Below are positions 5,701-6,087 of a stretch of 6,087 nucleotides of DNA, piece by piece; position 1 is the stretch's first letter; every line of letters begins with the position of its first letter. The position numbers and the translations under genes are program-made. The notes beneath the pieces are model-generated. The model worked only from the letters and a program-made list of their open reading frames with translations, did not search any database and was not told where the DNA came from. Origin of the DNA: Deinococcales bacterium (lineage in GTDB: Bacteria; Deinococcota; Deinococci; Deinococcales; Deinococcaceae); NCBI GenBank assembly GCA_014378225.1, contig JACMOA010000204.1, forward strand, positions 1 to 6,087, written 5' to 3'.

Positions 5701-6087
5701 GAGGTGGCGGCCAACCTGGACAACTACGTCCAGGACGGCCTCAAGCGTCTATACGCTTTTCAGCACGATGACGGCGGCTGGGGCTTTTGGGAAAACGACG
5801 ACTCGAGCGCCTTCAACAGCGCCAACGTGCTCTCCGGTCTGCTCGAGGCCAAGGTGGCGGGTTATCCGGTGCGGAACGACGCGCTCGAGCGGGGGGTCAA
5901 ATACCTGCAAAGCACGGTTCGGGGCAGAAAAGTTGTGGGCAACGCCGACGCCAAAGCCTACGCGATGTACGCCCTGGCTCGAGCGAATTACGGCGTGACC
6001 GGACTTTCAGACGTCCTGCTCGAGAACGATATCACCCCGTATGGACTGGCACTGGGAGCGTTGGCCTATCAGTCGGCGGGAATGAAA
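2707..6087 (+). CDS. Secreted bacterial alpha-2-macroglobulin with thioester motif (3' end outside window)
   Basis: Bacterial alpha-2-macroglobulins trap proteases in the cell envelope: cleavage of a bait region exposes a reactive thioester that couples to the attacker. Seen in the 1127 codons, uninterrupted to the window edge: a Sec signal peptide (MRK, hydrophobic core 6-18, probable cleavage AMA-Q after residue 21), with no lipobox cysteine; macroglobulin-type beta domains marked by TDRPVYRPGDTV at 218-229, VQEYVKPEYSVTV near 306-318, NTDKPEYKVGD at 558-568 and SSDKAVYKPGE at 652-662; LGLVDEGVYL near 684-693; a low-complexity Ala-rich stretch at about 695-755 that may be the bait region (inference); the central A2M motif FKDTASWTP at 760-768 and LPDNLTTWR at 784-792; and the thioester YGCTEQ with C972 and Q975. 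A GGWGF turn at 1023-1027 and helical repeats follow, as in the thioester (alpha/alpha toroid) domain. C972 is the only cysteine. Relatives are about 1500-1900 residues, so the rest of the thioester domain and the C-terminal domain lie beyond the window. No frameshift was found. Confidence 0.95.
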   Translation, partial: MRKTSAWLTLGAALITGSAMAQEYSSLYGGGTFGSSQKVELSYEVAKQPDTLYVYQVLNPSALLALGGPQNFKNTSQLELKRVKSLQVGGVRKYGSVNLGVLERGLYLAQLGKNKTAKAVLVLVTDLGLVVKYDGDDMLTYTADTRTGKPIPTRVFLLEKGKTLSEVGSSKAGLASLKTDKGGKENVYVAARAGDQWVFSSSYVSDWNREKSRIYLQTDRPVYRPGDTVLFKGTARAALGLAPLAGKKVVLTLKAPDDSELYSAELLTDAYGSYSSEFKLPLDVRLGGFSIVTELEGQSASGSFEVQEYVKPEYSVTVTPEKMVAVQGGKLSFTIKAEYLFGGGVAGGQVNYSVVKSRLWRSYWESDYSFYPDLSVPDNDESIVLRAEGQLNAKGELVVTVPLEKDKADDYQLTLQANVTDEARREVSSSASILAYRSAVVMEVSSGRYSLPVGETATLEVSSADLQDKPVSTPFTLEVRREYWVRGFGQRSVKVTTLEGKTDAKGMAKVSYKPKEQGDFRFIVRAKDGAGNPTESSSYLWAYDGSPWYYDYQSATVNTDKPEYKVGDTATLTIDSPVENGYALITLEGVNLGKAEVVPIKGSTLTYKVKVTEAMRPNQSIGVTLVGKGQYYTDTVTLTVPPKEKFLDFKISSDKAVYKPGETAVYTVKLTDSSGKPVQAQVSLGLVDEGVYLVREDSTPDIRGFFYAWRGNVVGTQTAGDYYFGEAAPAALEQMARAPMTNAVFAQGKGDAAAKLRSEFKDTASWTPSIETDANGVARIEIKLPDNLTTWRLTARAITLTDLVGQDTYKIKTTLPVIARLATPRFLVRTDSANLRVIGQSNLTAPAAFTLKLETDSLLKVDGASSSSKNVAPGARVSTDFTVKATQIGSSTLKASVLSKTNSDALERKIPIQPRGIGSEVGWAGQNSSKWTFNLPEKTALSSVKGKLFLTPSLVAAVSPALRYLAGYPYGCTEQTLSRFVPSLLARRVGGGLADLPEEVAANLDNYVQDGLKRLYAFQHDDGGWGFWENDDSSAFNSANVLSGLLEAKVAGYPVRNDALERGVKYLQSTVRGRKVVGNADAKAYAMYALARANYGVTGLSDVLLENDITPYGLALGALAYQSAGMK

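Larger units (their letters stand above)
10..6024. repeat. Highly iterated palindrome CTCGAG (about 64 copies)
   Basis: Hand count gives about 64 CTCGAG hexamers, first at 10-15 and last at 6019-6024; a random 6-kb sequence would hold one or two. About 19 are extended to the octamer GCTCGAGC (for example 81-88, 596-603, 1503-1510, 2307-2314, 3409-3416, 5883-5890). Copies lie in all four genes and in both intergenic regions. Spacing is irregular, with the longest gap at about 3595-3986 inside the alpha-2-macroglobulin gene. The count was by eye and could be off by one or two. Confidence 0.95.

Noticed and set aside
10..6024. CTCGAG copies as cloning (XhoI) artefacts or a CRISPR-like array
   Set aside because: The copies are spread irregularly through intact, continuous coding frames, with no conserved longer repeat or constant spacer length.

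Overview
The window looks like chromosomal DNA of a member of the Deinococcota, probably Deinococcus or a close relative, with moderately high GC (about 58-60% by eye). Two things suggest this. The RecN protein resembles Deinococcus RecN as I remember it: a GGGLCAFTGETGAGKS start, an LKNKYG coil motif and a GMPHARLEF stretch. The two repair genes also have -10 boxes 6-8 nt before their start codons with no ribosome binding site, a leaderless arrangement common in Deinococcus and Thermus. The assignment is an inference; no rRNA or marker search was possible.

Layout from left to right. (1) Positions 1-228, minus strand: the N-terminal part of a RecX-type regulator of RecA, cut by the window edge. 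(2) 229-441: a 213-bp divergent promoter region holding both promoters, an imperfect inverted repeat and five copies of the heptamer AACGTC(A/G). (3) 442-2133, plus: a complete recN, an SMC-like ATPase for double-strand-break repair, with a short repetitive C-terminal tail. (4) 2119-2553, minus: a probable small hypothetical gene with a four-cysteine zinc-ribbon pattern, convergent with recN and overlapping its end by 15 bp. (5) 2554-2706: a 153-bp divergent intergenic region with a ribosome binding site and a weak candidate promoter. (6) 2707 to the window end, plus: the first 1127 codons of a secreted bacterial alpha-2-macroglobulin with an intact thioester motif (YGCTEQ). It has no stop codon here and continues beyond the window.

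The genes form two unrelated groups. recX and recN both act in recombinational repair and share a control region, so they may be co-regulated. The alpha-2-macroglobulin is an envelope protease trap and has no evident link to repair.

The strongest unexpected signal is not a gene. The palindrome CTCGAG occurs about 64 times by hand count (about once per 95 bp, against roughly 1.5 expected by chance). It lies in genes and intergenic DNA, on both sides of every gene boundary, and is read in all three codon phases. About 19 copies are extended to GCTCGAGC. This resembles the highly iterated palindrome HIP1 of cyanobacteria in behaviour, with a different sequence.
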